DNA of 27,216 nt. Source: F1-20-MAGs119 sp041164425. Lineage in GTDB: Bacteria; Actinomycetota; Acidimicrobiia; Acidimicrobiales; Ilumatobacteraceae. The notes under the pieces are model-generated. The model did no database searches, was not told the origin of the DNA, and saw only the letters and a list, made by a program, of their open reading frames with translations. This document shows positions 1-7,840 of the stretch, piece after piece. A program made the position numbers and the translations under genes. The number at the start of each line of letters is the position of its first letter. Positions within the stretch are counted from its first letter, which is position 1. The DNA is taken from contig JBEAPO010000074.1 in the NCBI GenBank assembly GCA_041164425.1, forward strand, positions 1-27,216, written 5' to 3'.

Positions 1-2924
1 TCCTGCCCGACGGCACCCGCGTGGGCGAACTTGACGAAGAGATGGTCTACGAGAGTCGGCCCGGTGAGACCTTTCTTCTCGGTGCATCAACCTGGCGCAT
101 CGAGGACATCACCTTTCAGAAGGTCATTGTCAGCCCCGCACCGGGCGAACCCGCGAAGATGCCGTTCTGGCACGGCGACCTGCTCGGTCGACCGGTCGAA
201 CTGGGTCGTGCGGTTGGCGAGTTCCAGCGACGTGTGCGTGCGATGACCGCCGACGAAGCGCTCGACGTTCTTTCGCGCGAACATTTTCTCGATTCGTTTG
301 CGGCGGCGAACATCGTCAACTACTTCGCCGAGCAGGCCGAAGCCACGGGTGCACTACCCGACGACACCACGATCGTCGTCGAGAGGTTCCGCGACGAACT
401 GGGTGACTGGCGGGTGTGCATCCATTCGCCGTTCGGCGTACCCGTTCACGCACCGTGGTCGATTGCGATCCAGCGGCATCTGCGCGAACGTCTCGACATG
501 CCGGTCGAAACGATGTACGCCGACGACGGCATCGTGCTGCGGTTGCCCGAGGCGCTCGACTCGGTACCTCTCGACGACTTGATGCTCGACCCCGACGGCA
601 TCGAAGAGGCGATCGTGGCCGCACTGCCCGAGACGGCATTGTTTGCTGCCCGTTTTCGCGAGTGCGCGGGTCGCGCACTCCTGTTGCCGCGACGACGGCC
701 CGACCAACGTACGCCGCTGTGGCAACAACGTCAGCGGGCCGCTGATCTTCTCGCCGTGGCGAGCAAGTACCCGTCGTTTCCAATGCTCCTCGAGGCAAGC
801 CGCGAATGCTTGCAGGACGTCTTCGACGTGCCGGGGCTGCGTGACATTCTGTCCCGTGTTCGTTCACGTCGGATCAAGGTCGTCGCTGTCGACACACCGA
901 AGGCGTCGCCCTTCGCCCAGAGCCTTCTCTTCAATTGGGTCGCGGCGTACATGTACGAAGGGGACGCGCCGCTGGCCGAACGGCGTGCTGCCGCACTGTC
1001 GCTCGACCGTGACTTGTTGAACGAGCTTCTCGGCACGGAAGAGTTGCGCGAACTCCTCGACGCCGGCGCAATCGCCGACGTCGAATTGTCGGCCCAATGT
1101 CTCGCCGACGGCCGGCGCGCGCGCACCGACGACGAACTGCACGACGTCTTCCGACGCGTCGGCGACCTGTCGCGCTTCGAAGTGTCGATGCGGTGCGAAC
1201 CCGGCCTCGATGGTGCCCTCGAACGATTGCTCGACGAGCGTCGCATCATCGCGGTGTCGGTTGCCGGGGAAGAGAGGTTCATCGCGGCTCAGGATGCCGC
1301 GATCTACCGCGACGCGCTCGGGTGTGCGTTGCCGTTGGGTCTGCCGCGTGACTTCACCGAACCCGTTGCACGGCCCCTCGAGGCAATCCTCGCACGGTAC
1401 GCGCGAACGCACGCACCCTTCCTCGTTGCCGGTGTCGTGGCGAGGTTCGGTGTGTCGCCAGAACGGGTCACCGGTGTTCTCCGCGCACTCGAAGCCGAGA
1501 GCCGGGTCGTTCTCGGTGCTTTCCGGCCCGACGGGATCGAGCGTGAATGGTGCGACGTCGAGGTACTGCGCCAGATCCGCCGCAGGTCACTCGCCGCGTT
1601 GCGTCGCGAGGTCGAACCGGTCGAACAAGAAGTGTTCGCCCGATTCCTGCCAGCCTGGCACGGCATCGCGGGTTCCGACCCTGCCGCATCCGGCCGGTTG
1701 TCCGGCCAGCGCGGTGGCCCCGATGCCTTGGTCGATGTCATTCAGATGTTGCAAGGGGCGGCGATCGTGGCATCGACGCTCGAATCCGACGTATTGCCCC
1801 AACGTGTGCGTGGCTATCGCGCCGCTGACCTTGATGCACTTTTCGCCAGTGGCGAGGTGGTGTGGGTGGGTGCCGGTGCGATCGGCTCCAACGACGGACG
1901 AATCCGTCTGTTCTTCGCCGACCAGATCGACGACCTTCTTCCCGCGCTCGACCGACCCGACCGACCCGAAGGTGCGTTGCGTGATGCGATCCGCACCGCA
2001 CTCGACCAACGCGGCGCCAGTTTCTGGAACGGCATCGTCGCCGCGACGCCCGGTGCGACCGACACCGAACGCCTCGGCGCACTGTGGGACCTCGTGTGGG
2101 CGGGTGAGGTCACGAACGACACCTTTGCTCCGTTGCGAGCGCTGCTCGGCGGCGCACGCAGCGGCGGGGGCCGCCGCAGCCAACGTCCCACTAATCGACC
2201 CCGTTCGATGCGCCTCACGCGTGTCGGGCCTCCCGCGGGTTCTGGTCGCTGGAGCATGGTCGTCGACCAGCCCGTGGTCGACCAGCGCGTCGGGACCGCG
2301 GAACTACACGCGATGGCGCAGCAATTGCTGCAACGCCATGGCGTGCTGACGCGCGAAGCCGTGCTCGCCGAATCGGTTGCTGGCGGATTTGCAGGTGTGT
2401 ACGGCGTCCTCAAAGTGTTGGAAGAACGGGGCCACGTGCGCCGCGGTTACTTCATCGACGGCCTCGGAGCGGCGCAGTTCGCGCTTCCCGGAGCGGTCGA
2501 CCGTTTGCGTGGCTTCCGCGACACGGTGGATGTCGAATTGCACCCCGACGAAGCCCTCCCGCCGCTCGTGCTCGCCTCCACTGATCCCGCACAACCTTTC
2601 GGTGCGGCGCTGTCGTGGCCCGACAACGCGGGACGACCCGCACGCAGTGCCGCGTCTGTGGTGGTTCTCGATGCGGGCGTCGCGCTGGCGTGGTACGACA
2701 CGCGTTCCGGGAACCTCGTTCCGCTTGGAGCGATGTCGCCCACGTCGTTGCGCAAGATCGCGCTGGCGCTCGCCGCACTCGGCAAGGACGGTCGGGTGCG
2801 ATCGGTCGAAGTGCGCAAGGTGAACGGCCAGCCGCCAGCCGAGTACGCGCTGTCACGCGAACTGGCCGAGGAGCTACGCGCCGCCGGCTTCGTCGAGGGG
2901 TATCGCGGCTACGTGCAACGTTGA
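1..2924 (+). CDS. lhr: ATP-dependent helicase Lhr, C-terminal part (5' truncated by window)
   Basis: The frame is open from base 3 and runs without a stop to TGA at 2922-2924, giving 973 visible residues, so the start lies outside the window. Lhr is a superfamily 2 DNA helicase with a long C-terminal extension of winged-helix and beta-barrel domains, implicated in DNA repair; long actinobacterial Lhr proteins are about 1500 residues. The RecA helicase motifs must lie upstream. The visible part begins with the family-typical VGELDEEMVYESR and WRIEDIT segment, then PFWHGD. It carries a basic low-complexity linker near residues 720-745 (SGGGRRSQRP) and ends with GLGAAQFALPGAVDRLR, typical of the Lhr C-terminus. 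It is convergent with the tetR gene across a 43-bp gap that holds a 21-bp tandem repeat overlapping the stop codon. Family identity is secure by motif recognition; domain borders are approximate. Confidence 0.93.
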   Translation, partial: LPDGTRVGELDEEMVYESRPGETFLLGASTWRIEDITFQKVIVSPAPGEPAKMPFWHGDLLGRPVELGRAVGEFQRRVRAMTADEALDVLSREHFLDSFAAANIVNYFAEQAEATGALPDDTTIVVERFRDELGDWRVCIHSPFGVPVHAPWSIAIQRHLRERLDMPVETMYADDGIVLRLPEALDSVPLDDLMLDPDGIEEAIVAALPETALFAARFRECAGRALLLPRRRPDQRTPLWQQRQRAADLLAVASKYPSFPMLLEASRECLQDVFDVPGLRDILSRVRSRRIKVVAVDTPKASPFAQSLLFNWVAAYMYEGDAPLAERRAAALSLDRDLLNELLGTEELRELLDAGAIADVELSAQCLADGRRARTDDELHDVFRRVGDLSRFEVSMRCEPGLDGALERLLDERRIIAVSVAGEERFIAAQDAAIYRDALGCALPLGLPRDFTEPVARPLEAILARYARTHAPFLVAGVVARFGVSPERVTGVLRALEAESRVVLGAFRPDGIEREWCDVEVLRQIRRRSLAALRREVEPVEQEVFARFLPAWHGIAGSDPAASGRLSGQRGGPDALVDVIQMLQGAAIVASTLESDVLPQRVRGYRAADLDALFASGEVVWVGAGAIGSNDGRIRLFFADQIDDLLPALDRPDRPEGALRDAIRTALDQRGASFWNGIVAATPGATDTERLGALWDLVWAGEVTNDTFAPLRALLGGARSGGGRRSQRPTNRPRSMRLTRVGPPAGSGRWSMVVDQPVVDQRVGTAELHAMAQQLLQRHGVLTREAVLAESVAGGFAGVYGVLKVLEERGHVRRGYFIDGLGAAQFALPGAVDRLRGFRDTVDVELHPDEALPPLVLASTDPAQPFGAALSWPDNAGRPARSAASVVVLDAGVALAWYDTRSGNLVPLGAMSPTSLRKIALALAALGKDGRVRSVEVRKVNGQPPAEYALSRELAEELRAAGFVEGYRGYVQR

Positions 2925-2954
2925 TGCGGCTACGTGCAACGTTGATGCGGCTAC
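2905..2954. repeat. 21-bp tandem repeat across the lhr stop codon (about 2.4 copies)
   Basis: Copy 1 spans 2905-2925, copy 2 spans 2926-2946, and a partial third copy (GCGGCTAC) spans 2947-2954. The two full copies look identical. Each contains the perfect 8-bp palindrome CAACGTTG (2916-2923 and 2937-2944), so the palindromes are 21 bp apart, about two helical turns. Copy 1 encodes the last residues of Lhr (GYVQR) and its stop; copy 2 lies just after the stop. No T-tract follows, so it is not an ordinary intrinsic terminator. Confidence 0.9.
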
Positions 2955-2967
2955 TCAATGAAGTGAG

Positions 2968-3567
2968 TCAGGTGGGCTTGCGGCCGATCGAGCGCAGGCC
3001 GGCCCAGGCGAGGGTCGCAATTTCCTCACCGATGGCGCGCGGGTCGAATTTCGTGCCGCGCTGAATGAGGTGACGTGACGCGCCTTCGCTCATTCCGATG
3101 AGGGCGTGGGCGATGATGCGCTGCTGTTCAGCGTCGACGTTTGCATCGATGAGTGGCGCGATCATTTCCGCCGTGGTCTTTTCGATCCGCGCCGAAACCG
3201 CGGCGAACTCCTCGTCGCGACGTGTTCCGCTGCCGAAGAGGAGCATGAACGCGTCGGGGTCGTCTTTCACCCATTGGAAGTAGGCAACCATCCCCGCGGT
3301 GGTCTTGTCTCGGCCGGATGCGGCCTCGTGCGTCGCGGCGCGGATTGCTTCGATCATCTTCTCACCGACGGCTTCGAGCGCGGCGACGAAGAGCGCACGC
3401 TTCGAATCGAAGTGCTGGTACAGCACCGGTTTGGTGACACCAGCAGCATCAGCGACGTCGTTCATCGAGGAGTTGTGGAACCCCTTGTGTGCGAACACCT
3501 TCAGGGCAACGCCGAGAAGCTGCTCGCGCCGCTCGCTCGCGGTGAGCCGGGCCGAAGTCATGCTCAT
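2968..3567 (-). CDS. TetR/AcrR family transcriptional regulator
   Basis: This 199-residue protein has the size and layout of a TetR repressor. An N-terminal helix-turn-helix lies at about residues 12-60, with the family signature GFHNSSMNDVADAAGV followed by KPVLYQHFDSKRALF. The variable helical C-terminal ligand and dimer domain follows and ends GRKPT. The start is the ATG at 3567 (MSMTS), because it overlaps the stop of the upstream membrane gene as ATGA; a longer open frame upstream only reads through that gene. The four-base overlap implies co-translation with the membrane protein. The likely role is control of its own two-gene operon and possibly the divergent EchA6-like gene, but the ligand cannot be told from sequence. 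Family assignment is firm and the target is inference. Confidence 0.9.
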   Translation of the reverse strand: MSMTSARLTASERREQLLGVALKVFAHKGFHNSSMNDVADAAGVTKPVLYQHFDSKRALFVAALEAVGEKMIEAIRAATHEAASGRDKTTAGMVAYFQWVKDDPDAFMLLFGSGTRRDEEFAAVSARIEKTTAEMIAPLIDANVDAEQQRIIAHALIGMSEGASRHLIQRGTKFDPRAIGEEIATLAWAGLRSIGRKPT

Positions 3568-3857
3568 TTGCCGGCCGCCTGTTCGCGTTCGCGGTCTTCG
3601 CGCTCGGCGGCCTTCACCGCGTAGCCGAGGACGATCGAGGGTGCGAGGAGAATGGACCCCGCAACGAGGCCGAAAGTCATGATTCCGACCATCGTCGAGT
3701 TGAAACCGAGTGCGAAGGCGAAGACGAAACAAGCGATCGTTGCCGCATAGAGGAGATAGCCGACCCGATTGGCGAGCAGCGTGTACTTGGCGACCTGTGC
3801 GCGGCGAATGCGAACCGGATCGTCAGACAAAGAGGGGGAGGGGTTCCCGGAAGTCAT
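3564..3857 (-). CDS. Small membrane protein, two predicted transmembrane helices
   Basis: This 97-residue protein starts at ATG 3857 (MTSGNPSPS). It has a charged cytoplasmic N-terminus (DDPVRIRRAQVAKY), two hydrophobic segments at roughly residues 28-48 (YLLYAATIACFVFAFAL) and 54-76 (MVGIMTFGLVAGSILLAP), and a charged tail (KAAEREDREREQAAGK). I do not recognise a named family. It is translationally coupled to the downstream TetR gene by an ATGA overlap. The pair resembles two-gene operons in which a regulator is co-expressed with a small membrane protein, which might be its regulatory target. The divergent gene starts only 12 bp away. An in-frame extension to 4025 exists but runs antisense through the neighbouring CDS and is not supported. 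Confidence 0.75.
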   Translation of the reverse strand: MTSGNPSPSLSDDPVRIRRAQVAKYTLLANRVGYLLYAATIACFVFAFALGFNSTMVGIMTFGLVAGSILLAPSIVLGYAVKAAEREDREREQAAGK

Positions 3858-3862
3858 ACAGT
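3857..3862 (+). promoter_or_regulatory. Predicted -10 element of a leaderless promoter (EchA6-like gene)
   Basis: TACAGT ends 7 nt before the ATG at 3870, so initiation at the usual distance would start the mRNA at the start codon. No Shine-Dalgarno sequence precedes the ATG, and no clear -35 box is seen. Confidence 0.5.
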
Positions 3863-3869
3863 CGGGTTG

Positions 3870-3875
3870 ATGGTA
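3870..3875 (-). promoter_or_regulatory. Possible -10 element for the small-membrane-protein/tetR operon
   Basis: Read on the minus strand this is TACCAT, 12 nt upstream of the ATG at 3857, which would give a leader of about 5 nt. It overlaps the start codon of the divergent gene. The match is only to the loose TAnnnT pattern, so this is tentative. Confidence 0.3.
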
Positions 3876-4646
3876 GGCGCGAATGGGCAAAATGGTCCCA
3901 GTGGAGACGGCAACGGTCCGGTCACCCTTGAATGGCAGGGCCCGCACGTAGCCGTCATCACGATTCGACGGCCGCACAGGCGCAATGCCGTCGATCTCGA
4001 GACTTTGCGCACTTTGGTTGCGCACCAGCGTGCCGTCGACGGAGTGGCACGAGTCGTGGTGCTGACGGGCGAGCCACCCGCTTTCTGTGCGGGGGCCGAT
4101 CTCACGGGCGTCGAAGGTGACGAATTCGCCGACGCCCTAGGTGCGGCGTTGCGCGGCTTCACGACCCTGTCGTGCATCACGCTCGCGGCGGTCGACGGGC
4201 CCGCAATGGGCGCCGGCACGCAACTTGCGATCGCTTGCGACCTGCGCATGGCGACTGCGACCAGTCGATTCGGTATTCCGGCTGCGAAGTTGGGACTCGC
4301 CGTCGATCAGTGGACGGTCGAACGCGTGAGCCACGAATACGGTTGGGCGGTCGCGCGGCACATGTTGCTCGGAACGGGCGTGTATTCCGCGGAGCAGTTG
4401 CACGCACAGGGTGGCGTGCACCGCTTGGGGAGTCTCGCTGACGCGCTCGAATGGGCCGAGGAACTCGCCGCACTCGCACCGATCACGATCCAGGCACACA
4501 AGCGTGGTCTCGAGGCCGTTGCCGAGCGCATCGTCGTCGACGCGCGCTTCGACGAACTGCGCGCGAAGGCATGGGCGAGCGAGGACGCACTCGAGGGTCC
4601 GCGGGCTTTCCTCGAAAAGCGCCCACCGCGATTCAACGGTCGTTGA
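3870..4646 (+). CDS. EchA6-like crotonase-fold protein, predicted non-catalytic
   Basis: This 258-residue protein starts at ATG 3870 (a TTG lies just before it). It has the crotonase fold, with oxyanion-hole segments around RRNAV (residues 37-41) and GPAMGAG (110-116). In active enoyl-CoA hydratases one catalytic Glu sits in the GGGxE segment and the other in a PE segment; here these positions are Gln118 (GAGTQLA) and Ala138 (IPAAKLG). The following segment, LGLAVDQWTVERVS, resembles mycobacterial EchA6, which also lacks both glutamates and is known as an acyl-CoA-binding protein, not a hydratase. I therefore infer acyl-CoA binding or handling. It is divergent from the tetR operon and convergent with the sortase gene across 12 bp. 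Simple annotation pipelines would call it enoyl-CoA hydratase. Confidence 0.85.
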   Translation: MVGANGQNGPSGDGNGPVTLEWQGPHVAVITIRRPHRRNAVDLETLRTLVAHQRAVDGVARVVVLTGEPPAFCAGADLTGVEGDEFADALGAALRGFTTLSCITLAAVDGPAMGAGTQLAIACDLRMATATSRFGIPAAKLGLAVDQWTVERVSHEYGWAVARHMLLGTGVYSAEQLHAQGGVHRLGSLADALEWAEELAALAPITIQAHKRGLEAVAERIVVDARFDELRAKAWASEDALEGPRAFLEKRPPRFNGR

Positions 4647-4658
4647 ACCGTTGGGTGG

Positions 4659-5675
4659 TCACGTGCTGGCGGGAAGCAGCATGTTGATGAAGTGGTACCA
4701 GTAGAAGAGCACCACGAAGAACGGGACAACGGAGACGGACCACGCCACCATGCGTGCCCGAGAATCACGGCGGCCGCGTCGTCGCAGATCGCGACGCAGA
4801 AAGTGCGTTCCGACGGAAATCGCCACGAGGCCGAGGCCGAGAAGAATCGCGGGCAGGACGGCTCCCGTGTCGGAGAACCAACCGTCGAGTTCCGCCAGGG
4901 GCTCGGTCGTTTCGTCGATCGGGGTTGATGGAACGGTTGTTGGTGCGGACGGTGGTGGCATTGATGTCGTCGATTGCGGGATCGTCGTCGCGGCTGCGCT
5001 CGTCGTCGTGACGGGTTCCGACGACGACAGTTCGGCCACGACAATCAGCCGCTTCGCCGTACTCCAGCGTGGGTGACACGTGATCAACGTGAGAAGCGTG
5101 CGACCCTCGCGCGGCCGGAGCACGTCGGTGCGTTTCGGCCCGACGATCTTCATTTCGTTCACCGTGTAGGTGAACCGCCCACCGCGTGTCGTGACGACCA
5201 CATCGTCGCCGATCGCCACATCGTCGAGATCGGCGAACGGAGCGCCGTATGTGGTGCGATGCCCGGCGATGGCGCTGTTGCCGGGTTCGCCCGGCAGGGC
5301 GGTGCCCGTAATATGGCCGGGCCCGTGGCGCAGTGCCGAAACGGTTGCCCCGTTCACGACGACGTCTGCCACGCTCGCCGACGGAATCTCGAGTAGGGCA
5401 AGAGCCGAATTCGGGCGTGCAGGTATGTCGACCGGCGTGATGACTGGCGTGGCGATGCCGTTGCTCGCGTCTCCGCTCGAGTCGGCCGTCGTTGGTGGTG
5501 ATGCGATCAGCGTCGCGAACTCGTCACGCAGTCGACTCTGCGCGCGGCTTTGTTCCAGGCCGGTACCCCACAGTTGGTAAACGACGAGGCCGAGGAGCAG
5601 CAATCCGGCCGTGATGAACGTGCGACCGATGAGACCGAGCGCCGCGTCGAAACGTCGGCGCACACGCTCTTTCAT
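4659..5675 (-). CDS. Class E-like sortase with C-terminal transmembrane segments
   Basis: Sortases are membrane-anchored cysteine transpeptidases that attach sorted surface proteins to the cell envelope. This 338-residue protein starts at ATG 5675 (MKERVRRRF). It has an N-terminal signal anchor (about residues 12-34) and a sortase domain (about 90-216) with catalytic His139 (AGHRTTYG), Cys200 (LITCHPRWS) and Arg209 (AKRLIVV). A Thr/Pro/Ser-rich linker (about 218-258) follows, then two further hydrophobic segments at about 271-292 and 309-335, separated by a very basic loop (RRDLRRRGRRDSRAR). The TCHPRWSTAKR active site and the actinobacterial host suggest class E. No substrate with a sorting signal is visible nearby. 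It is divergent from ccmA across 52 bp. The sortase fold is firm, the class is probable, and the topology of the C-terminal part is inferred. Confidence 0.88.
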   Translation of the reverse strand: MKERVRRRFDAALGLIGRTFITAGLLLLGLVVYQLWGTGLEQSRAQSRLRDEFATLIASPPTTADSSGDASNGIATPVITPVDIPARPNSALALLEIPSASVADVVVNGATVSALRHGPGHITGTALPGEPGNSAIAGHRTTYGAPFADLDDVAIGDDVVVTTRGGRFTYTVNEMKIVGPKRTDVLRPREGRTLLTLITCHPRWSTAKRLIVVAELSSSEPVTTTSAAATTIPQSTTSMPPPSAPTTVPSTPIDETTEPLAELDGWFSDTGAVLPAILLGLGLVAISVGTHFLRRDLRRRGRRDSRARMVAWSVSVVPFFVVLFYWYHFINMLLPAST

Positions 5676-5683
5676 GGTGAAAG

Positions 5684-5689
5684 ACGCTA
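5684..5689 (-). promoter_or_regulatory. Predicted -10 element of the leaderless sortase promoter
   Basis: On the minus strand this is TAGCGT, 8 nt before the ATG at 5675, and no Shine-Dalgarno sequence is present. The same hexamer serves the divergent ccmA gene (5715-5720). Confidence 0.5.
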
Positions 5690-5714
5690 GTGGGTCACCG
5701 CGCCGTCGGGTCTG

Positions 5715-5720
5715 TAGCGT
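5715..5720 (+). promoter_or_regulatory. Predicted -10 element of the leaderless ccm operon promoter
   Basis: TAGCGT ends 7 nt before the GTG at 5728. No ribosome binding site precedes that GTG, consistent with a transcript that starts at the start codon. This is the only promoter I can propose for the whole ccm operon. Confidence 0.55.
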
Positions 5721-5727
5721 CAGGCGT

Positions 5728-6387
5728 GTGAAGGAGACATCCGTCGTCGATTTGCATGACGCGGTTGTCCTTCTCGGCTCGTTTCCGGCACTCGCCGAAG
5801 CGACGTTGACCATCGAGCGAGGCGAGCTCGTCGTCGTTCATGGTGCCAACGGGGCTGGAAAGACGACGCTTCTGCGTCTGTGCGCGGGCCTCTTGCCGCT
5901 CGCCCGTGGGTCGGCGCGCGTGATGGGCCACGACGTCAGCATCGATCGTGCTGCGGTGCGTGCGAGCGTCGGGTTCCTCGGCCATGCGAATGGTTTGTAC
6001 CTCGACCTCAGCGCCGGCGAGAACCTCGCGTTTTGGGGTGACGTCGTCGGCGCAAGTCGACAAGAAGTCGATGCGGCCGCCACACGCATGGGTCTGACGG
6101 ACCGTTTGCTCGCAACCCCCGTGTCTCGTCTCTCGGCGGGACAAAAGCGACGCACGGCGCTGGCGGTGATGGCGGTGCGGAGAGCAACGCTGTGGTTGCT
6201 CGACGAACCGCACGCGGGTCTCGATGCCACCGGGCGCGACGAGATCGATGCTCTGTTGCGCGATGCCGTCGCCGCGGGTGCGACGGTCATCGTGGCATCG
6301 CATGAACTCGAACGGTCCGCAGCACTTGCGACGCGACGCATCGAGGTCGTGGGCGGCAGGATCAGCGAGGCCGGAGGTCGACCGTGA
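5728..6387 (+). CDS. ccmA: Cytochrome c maturation ABC transporter ATPase CcmA
   Basis: CcmA is the ATPase that, with CcmB, drives release of holo-CcmE from the CcmC complex in System I. This 219-residue protein starts at GTG 5728; the start is set by the leaderless promoter and by the family's usual length. It shows Walker A GANGAGKTT (residues 39-47), ABC signature LSAGQKRR (135-142), Walker B LWLLDEP (155-161) and a switch His192 (VASHELER). It is the first gene of the operon and overlaps ccmB by GTGA. ATPase identity is certain from motifs, and the Ccm assignment is certain from context. Confidence 0.93.
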   Translation: MKETSVVDLHDAVVLLGSFPALAEATLTIERGELVVVHGANGAGKTTLLRLCAGLLPLARGSARVMGHDVSIDRAAVRASVGFLGHANGLYLDLSAGENLAFWGDVVGASRQEVDAAATRMGLTDRLLATPVSRLSAGQKRRTALAVMAVRRATLWLLDEPHAGLDATGRDEIDALLRDAVAAGATVIVASHELERSAALATRRIEVVGGRISEAGGRP

Positions 6388-7076
6388 CCATGTCGCGCAT
6401 CATTGCCGTCGCGCGTGCCGTCGCGTCGAAGGATCTACGGATCGAATGGCGCAGTCGCGTGATGACGAACCAGGTGTTGCCTTTCGCGGCAATCGTCATG
6501 GTGCTGTTCGCTTTTGCGCTCGACAACGACGGAATCCTCCAGCGCGTCGCACCCGGTCTCGTCTGGATGGCGACGCTGTTCACGTCGCTCGTGGTCGTGC
6601 AACGTTCGTTCGCCGTCGAGGCGGCCGACTCGGCGATCGACGCTCTACGTCTCGCCGGCGTACCGGCACAGGGTGTGTATCTCGGGAAGGTTGCCGCACT
6701 CGTGGTGCAATTGGTCGTGTTCGAAGCGGTGCTCGCCGTTCTCGCCCTGATCTTGTACAGGGTCAATGTCGACGTGCACGGCGCTGTGCTGCTGGTCACA
6801 ACGTGCATCCTTGCTTCGCTGGGAATCGCGGCGCTGGCCGCCGTGTACGGCGGTCTCAGCGTCGTCGGACGTGGTCGTGAAACCTTGCTTCCCTTGTTGT
6901 TGCTACCCGCGGTGGCGCCCGTGCTCATCGGGGCGACACGGGCCACCGAGTCGGCGTTCGGTTCCGATGGTGCTCGCGTCGTCGAGGGCTGGCCATGGGT
7001 GGGCCTTCTTGCCGTGTTTGGCGCGATCTTCCTGTTTGGTGGAACACTGGGGTTCGGCCCCCTCACCGACGAGTAG
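6384..7076 (+). CDS. ccmB: Cytochrome c maturation permease CcmB
   Basis: CcmB is the membrane subunit of the CcmAB transporter, about 220 residues with six transmembrane helices. This 230-residue protein starts at GTG 6384, overlapping the ccmA stop as GTGA. It begins with the family-typical cytoplasmic stretch (ASKDLRIEWRSR) and carries about six hydrophobic segments. A conserved region RSFAVEAADSAIDALRLAGV at about residues 74-93 corresponds to the CcmB loop usually written as R-F-E-D-x-L-x-x-L. The next gene follows after 11 bp. The assignment rests on hydrophobicity, this loop and operon position. Confidence 0.9.
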   Translation: MTMSRIIAVARAVASKDLRIEWRSRVMTNQVLPFAAIVMVLFAFALDNDGILQRVAPGLVWMATLFTSLVVVQRSFAVEAADSAIDALRLAGVPAQGVYLGKVAALVVQLVVFEAVLAVLALILYRVNVDVHGAVLLVTTCILASLGIAALAAVYGGLSVVGRGRETLLPLLLLPAVAPVLIGATRATESAFGSDGARVVEGWPWVGLLAVFGAIFLFGGTLGFGPLTDE

Positions 7077-7087
7077 CCGACTTCGAC

Positions 7088-7840
7088 ATGTCCAACGCAA
7101 CGACGAGCGTCCCCCCGCCGACACGCACGGTAGCGACGCGCAACCTCGGGCTCATCGCCCTCGGTGGTTCGGTCGTTCTCGCGATGTTGGGCCTCTTCTT
7201 CACGGCCGAGGACGTCGACCAGGGGAGCAGTGTTCGCATCATGTACGTGCACGTGCCGACGGCCTGGGTGGCATACCTCGCGTTCGTCTTCACTGCTGCG
7301 TGTTCTGCTGGTCACCTGTGGGGCAAGAAGCATTCGCTGAACCTCGACCGACTCGCGGGTGCGTCGGCCGAAGTCGGGGTGATCTTCATGGGCGTGACTC
7401 TCGTGACGGGAAGCCTTTGGGGTCGATTGTCATGGGGTACCTACTGGCAGTGGGATCCACGCCTCACGACGACGGCGTTCCTCTTCGTCACCTATGTCGG
7501 GTATCTCGCGGTGCGTGGCCTCGGTGGCACCCACCAGCAGCGCGCCAAGCGATCGGCAATCGTCGCGATGTTCGCGGTGCTCGAAATCCCGCTTGTGCAC
7601 TTCAGCGTGTTGATCTGGCGCTCACTCCACCAAGAGGCCACGGTGTTGCGCCCGAACGGTGACGTCACGATGGACGGACTCATGCTCTTCACGCTGGTGT
7701 TCGGCGTCGCCGTGTTCACCACGATCTTCGCATGGCTGGTACTCCATCGCAACCGTGTTCTCGCCCTGCTCGATGCGGTCGAGTTGCGCGGAATCGATGC
7801 CGCACTTGCCGTGCGACGCGCCGAGGAGGTGACGCCATGA
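7088..7840 (+). CDS. ccmC: Haem-handling protein CcmC
   Basis: CcmC carries a WWD domain that binds haem at the outer membrane face and loads it onto CcmE. This 250-residue protein starts at ATG 7088 (MSNATTSVPPP). It has about six transmembrane segments, the tryptophan-rich motif WGTYWQWDPRLTT, and the two flanking histidine regions (YVHVPTAW and PLVHFSVLIWRSLHQ) that ligate haem iron in the family. It overlaps ccmD by ATGA. No strong Shine-Dalgarno sequence is visible in the 11-bp gap after ccmB, so translation probably depends on coupling. Confidence 0.94.
   Translation: MSNATTSVPPPTRTVATRNLGLIALGGSVVLAMLGLFFTAEDVDQGSSVRIMYVHVPTAWVAYLAFVFTAACSAGHLWGKKHSLNLDRLAGASAEVGVIFMGVTLVTGSLWGRLSWGTYWQWDPRLTTTAFLFVTYVGYLAVRGLGGTHQQRAKRSAIVAMFAVLEIPLVHFSVLIWRSLHQEATVLRPNGDVTMDGLMLFTLVFGVAVFTTIFAWLVLHRNRVLALLDAVELRGIDAALAVRRAEEVTP

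Noticed and set aside
1210..2349. A 379-codon open frame on the + strand inside lhr
   Set aside because: It is out of frame with lhr and encodes Arg/Ser/Pro-rich sequence with no recognisable motif, while the lhr frame shows clear family blocks throughout. Long shadow frames are expected in GC-rich DNA.
3564..4025. Longer start for the small membrane protein (ATG 4025)
   Set aside because: The extra 56 residues run antisense through the EchA6-like gene and are not membrane-protein-like; ATG 3857 gives a compact two-helix protein.
6362..7333. A 323-codon open frame on the - strand over ccmB/ccmC
   Set aside because: Ser/Thr/Arg-rich shadow across two conserved membrane protein genes, with no start signal and no motif.
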